From NCBI GenBank assembly GCA_949152475.1, contig OX424570.1:20580694-20644693 (forward strand): a stretch of 64,000 nt of DNA, given 5' to 3'. This DNA comes from Terebella lapidaria (Eukaryota > Annelida > Polychaeta > Terebellida > Terebellidae). A model generated the notes under the pieces. It was given only the letters and a program-made list of their open reading frames with translations. It was not told the origin of the DNA and searched no databases. The position numbers and the translations under genes were made by a program. Position 1 is the stretch's first letter. Every line of letters starts with the position of its first letter. Below are positions 60,343 to 64,000 of this stretch, one piece after another.

Positions 60343-60590
60343 TTTGAAACGTAATCAGAACCAATTGTAATTATCGCTTCATTTTCAGTCAAAAAAACTG
60401 ATAAATAATCGCGAAGAAAACGGCAAATTCCACTCGGAAGTTTACTTTCCGCCTGCTTGACAACGTTAGACTGTTCCACTGATCTATTACGGAATAACAC
60501 AAGTTTAATGGAAATTGAATTTGCCGTGCGAGATAACTCGTCGCCCGCACCTGAATCGTTTATTTGGGGCGACGAATATACTCGTCGCCC

Positions 60591-60602
60591 GCAGTGAATG
60601 AG
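60591..60602 (-). repeat. piggyBac right TIR
   Basis: GCAGTGAATGAG, the exact reverse complement of the left TIR, followed by TTAA at 60,603-60,606. Confidence 0.92.
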
Positions 60603-60606
60603 TTAA

Positions 60607-62990
60607 GTACGTGGATGATTCTGTTTGTTGGAATGCGCTTGGACTGCAGAATTGTTTAAATATTCCAGCTCATTTTCTTGAAGTATGTTCCTACTGAACA
60701 GATTTTTAAATCTCTCTATATATATACACTGGATGTAAAATCCGAACGGCAATGAAAACCCCAAATTAATCCATAATTTATCAAAAGTTGGAGTTGTTTT
60801 TTTCTAGTTGACCAAACAGTGTTACAACTGGAAAAATGAACCCCAAAGTTCAATCTTTCGATCCTGAGTGGGAAGTTTTTTCAATTCATAATTAGTCAAA
60901 CGCCATGATAGTTTCTTTTAGTTTTCCAACCAGTGTCATATCTGTAAAAATGAATCTCCAAATTTAATTTTTTGATCCTGAGTAGGAATATTTGTCAAAC
61001 GTTATAATAGTTTTTTTCTAGTTACCAATCAATGTTATAGCTGGAATAATGGCTCTCCGTCGCTTTGTCTTTCACACCTGAGTAGGAATGCCAGCCCAGT
61101 GTCAGATGAATGTCCACTGGGGAAATAACCTTAGGAGATGGTCGTTAATCTTGTTGATTTGGGCGGCACCAATGTGAATACGTGTGAGAAATCGCACTCC
61201 TGATGAGGAGCTGTATCTAATATAAATGGATGGACATTTTTACCAGTTACAGACCCGAGAATGGGAGGGTGATATTTTATATAAACCCCGTCGTACGTTA
61301 TTCATTGATCCAGATAATCTACGTGACCTGCTTCTGATATCACCCTAGGGGTTCATGTCAGAGGGCAATAAATAATCGTTTGTGTACTTGGTGGTAATAA
61401 TGAAGATATGTATTCAAAAGCTTTTGAACTGAAATACGACAAATAACGGATATCAACCATGAACGGTTTATCAGGAATCATTGACGATGATCAAGTGTGT
61501 TCGTTTATAAAAAAGATAGTTCTAACATTAAGCATAATGTAATATTAGGAATAATAACAAATGCTTTAATAATGCTTTATATGTTTCATTAAAAGAATGT
61601 TCTGTAAACATGTAAATATTTTAGTGCAGTGAACACATTGCATGAGCTATCTAATTTAATTGAAATCGAAATTCACGTCTCACAGCATTGCATTATTTTC
61701 TGACTCATACCTGTAACAAACTCTCATTTTATGTTCGTCGTTCCGCGGTATAATGTTGATTGCTCCAGGAATAACATCACAGATGAAGGGATATATGATC
61801 ACAGAGCTGATGTGATACCCCCAATACTTGGATGACTGACATGACTGTTCCGCCACGGTTTCATGGGAGGTTTATGTGGATCATTTGTACGTGACCACGT
61901 TCCATAACACTCCCGAATTATGTCATATATCTTCCTAGTTGCAGTTAAGACCAAATTTATACCTCTGTTTCTCATTCTATAATTGGACTTTCGTCCACAT
62001 AGAAATATCTATTCTCCGAGCACTTTGTAATGGAGATAGTACTGTGTAAAGTTGGCTGCGGTTGATATTGCGTCATGTATGCGCTGACGGATTACCCGAA
62101 AAAAGCCAGAATATTGTACGTTCAAGTGCCGTTTATTTTGGACGAAATGTTTCTCCAAAACGGACACTTTATACATGTAGCTGTACGTTTCCATGGTGGT
62201 AGTTTGAGGAATACACTAGGTTCCAAATCAATTTCATGGAAATCAATTTTCCATGTTTCAGAAAAAGTTCAGCTACCAATGAGCAATTGATATCGGTGCA
62301 GGTATCAGGTGATGAGCATCAAAATAAGAAGATGATTATTCATTATTTTGATCGGGGTCAGGATCAGACACTACTAACATTCCCCACGAGATGTGTATTG
62401 ACTCATTCAAACGCTCACCACAGAGTTGCAAAGAAATGTTATACGGCATGGGAAATACTAAATAAAGGATGAATGAAGACAGCTATACTTTCCAATATAA
62501 GGTGATAATACAATATTTAAAACCCCGCAATAAAATGTAACTGTTGCTGATACAATGGCTACCTCTTATCAAAATTTACCAGCCTGAAAATAATTCCATG
62601 GCCTTTTAGTAATACACTATTCCTCTAATTCAGCAGTTCAATCACAACTGGTAATACGGTCAATATTTTCCAGAAACATAATATTTCAGGTTATCTCAAA
62701 ATATACTATGCGGTGACGATTATCATCTGCTAAGTTTCCATCCAACACCATCCAAAAAATGATCCACTAGCTAAGGGGTATAACGAGTCTCTATTTGAGT
62801 GGTGCTCCCTGAAAATACATGAAAAATTGCTGTTTACTACAACTGACTGTATCCTGTGTAACAAGACACTTATCAGAGGCAAGTATGTAGACCATTTTCA
62901 ACTGAAGCAATCCATTTATACCCGTTAATTCATCATTTCTGAATAGCGGGAATGTGGTCCCTTGATTAATGATATGGTTTGTGGAATGTA
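60607..62990. other. Intergenic, no gene seen
   Basis: AT-rich sequence. Around 60,780-61,040 three diverged ~110-base units recur (each with TTTTTCTAGTT or a variant, then TGTTATAGCTGGAA-like words and CCTGAGTAGGAA). Otherwise nothing stands out. Confidence 0.45.
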
Positions 62991-62999
62991 ACCTGCCAC

Positions 63000-63175
63000 A
63001 GTTAAACACCATTGAGCTCCACCTCGCAACTGTACCAAGTTGCTTCTTGTGGAAATAATCTCAGAAACGGCACGATTGAAATATGACGGGGCCACACCAT
63101 GTGGGCAACGTATTTTGAATGCGGGGCTCAGGTTAGAATAGTTGGGTAATAGGAGCAGAATGGCCAATTGGTATT
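63000..63175 (-). pseudogene. Possible LINE C-terminal fragment
   Basis: The minus strand reads AFKIRCPHGVAPSYFNRAVS then TRSNLVQLR, which resembles the HG.AP.YL segment near the C-terminus of CR1/L2-type LINE proteins. Only this short piece is seen, so the call is weak. Confidence 0.3.
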
Positions 63176-63189
63176 GCATACAGTTTGAC

Positions 63190-64000
63190 ATGACATAAAT
63201 GTACCATCAACCAGACGGTTGCGTCTTGGCTTTGAGTGGGTACTGGTCGTAAGTAACCATGCACTAAATCCAAGTGGGTTTAGTAGTGAAGCAGTAAAAT
63301 CAAATAATATTTGATGTGTTTGTTTCTGCTGTACATTTGATGGAATTAAAACATTTCATGCCAAGTACATAATAAGTACTCAATCACAAGCCAAACAGTC
63401 AATACCGCCTTTCACACACTGTGGAACTTTTATAATATTCTATGCTATGTGTGCGTGAGATTTATGGTATTCTTGTTACGACATTCCAATTGAGGGTGAT
63501 TATCACACAGGATTTGCAATTTTTTTTATAATTTTCTGTCGATCCATATTTATAGTTATAATTATAGTTTAATTATATGAACACCAATTTGTCCCAAACT
63601 AGGGACATTAATATTGTAACCATGATTATTGTGATCAGCATAACAAAACTATGATTCGCTCGAATACAGTGTATACAGACAGATGACCATCATTGATATT
63701 AGTTCTTCCATTCATTTATATGCTTCATTACATGCTACGTGGTGAACTTTCGGATTAGTGGTCGACACGGTATACTTCATAAACCAGAGCTCAATTTTGT
63801 GATGATGTCCATGGATATGTAGTATTTGAAAATTTAAAGCCAACCCAGCGGATATAGCAAGTTTGTCTATTAAAACATGGGACATATATATTGGTGTATC
63901 AGCAGATTACGTTGTATGCGTTAAAGCAACCGCGAATCTACTCAATTCAAACCATTAGTGATCGGACATTCCTCAGAGATTGAAATCAGTGGAATTCATG
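63190..64000. other. Intergenic, no gene seen
   Basis: The stretch 63,300-63,400 shares words with 1,210-1,330 (TTCTGCTGTACATTTGATGG; GTACATAATAAGTACTCAAT), so another trace of the segment D flank may be present. No gene is supported. Confidence 0.4.

Larger units (their letters stand above)
56640..60602 (-). mobile_element. Complete piggyBac transposon with intron-bearing transposase
   Basis: A 3,963-bp element bounded by TTAA at 56,636-56,639 and 60,603-60,606, the target duplication of piggyBac. Perfect 12-bp terminal inverted repeats (CTCATTCACTGC) sit at both ends. The right end also has a 14-bp direct repeat, ACTCGTCGCCCGCA, at 60,536 and 60,580, with an inverted GGGCGACGA between. The minus strand carries one transposase gene of five exons. 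The 1-kb left part (56,652-57,659) is AT-rich and has no supported gene. Intact ends and an intact reading frame suggest a recent, possibly still active insertion. Confidence 0.93.

Noticed and set aside
60033-60354. Plus-strand frames opposite the piggyBac N-terminus
   Set aside because: Antisense of the acidic repeat-rich N-terminus.

Overview
This window looks like AT-rich nuclear DNA from a marine invertebrate. The reasons are small exons with GT-AG introns, a CHST15-type sulfotransferase, a SUEL (rhamnose-binding type) lectin domain, a secreted PAN plus chitin-binding (CBM14) protein, a CXorf65-like gene, tRNA-derived SINEs with LINE-like tails, and a dense mixture of L2/CR1-group LINE, Penelope-like, Ngaro, Tc1, piggyBac and minisatellite-bearing elements. 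A mollusc or another lophotrochozoan fits best, but this is inference and not proven by the sequence.

Layout. 1-9.2 kb: an apparently intact seven-exon CHST15-like sulfotransferase gene on the minus strand. Its third intron holds a Helitron-like minisatellite element, which itself contains a SINE and a 438-bp MITE. 9.3-11.1 kb: a second copy of a segment also seen at 0.3-1.25 kb. 11.1-15.2 kb: an inverted-repeat structure followed by a nearly intact LINE. 15.9-18.6 kb: a decayed sulfotransferase last exon, an intact acidic type II membrane protein gene (gene X) and a SUEL lectin exon. 20.5-21.2 kb: a two-exon secreted PAN-CBM14 gene. 22-23.4 kb: a Tc1 fossil. 25.5-27.9 kb: a four-exon CXorf65-like gene whose first intron probably uses a GC-AG splice pair. 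30-39.5 kb: MITEs, a Penelope-like RT fossil, a hairpin element and a second Helitron-like minisatellite element. 32.8-53.8 kb: three direct copies of a noncoding segment (U-A, U-B, U-C). Between U-B and U-C sits a young 6.9-kb Ngaro retrotransposon with an SGNH-hydrolase-like ORF and split direct repeats. 55.9-56.5 kb: a near-perfect hairpin between two direct repeats. 56.6-60.6 kb: a complete piggyBac transposon with perfect 12-bp TIRs, TTAA at both ends and an intact transposase split by four introns. The last 3.4 kb is almost featureless.

How the parts relate. The host genes that can be read (sulfotransferase, SUEL lectin, PAN-CBM14 protein, membrane protein X) fit a glycan or extracellular-matrix theme. 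The sulfotransferase / gene X pair was duplicated in inverted orientation and each copy appears to have kept the opposite partner. Most other sequence is mobile. Several insertions are young enough to show exact target-site duplications or near-identical terminal repeats. No bacterial, organellar, rRNA or CRISPR features are present.
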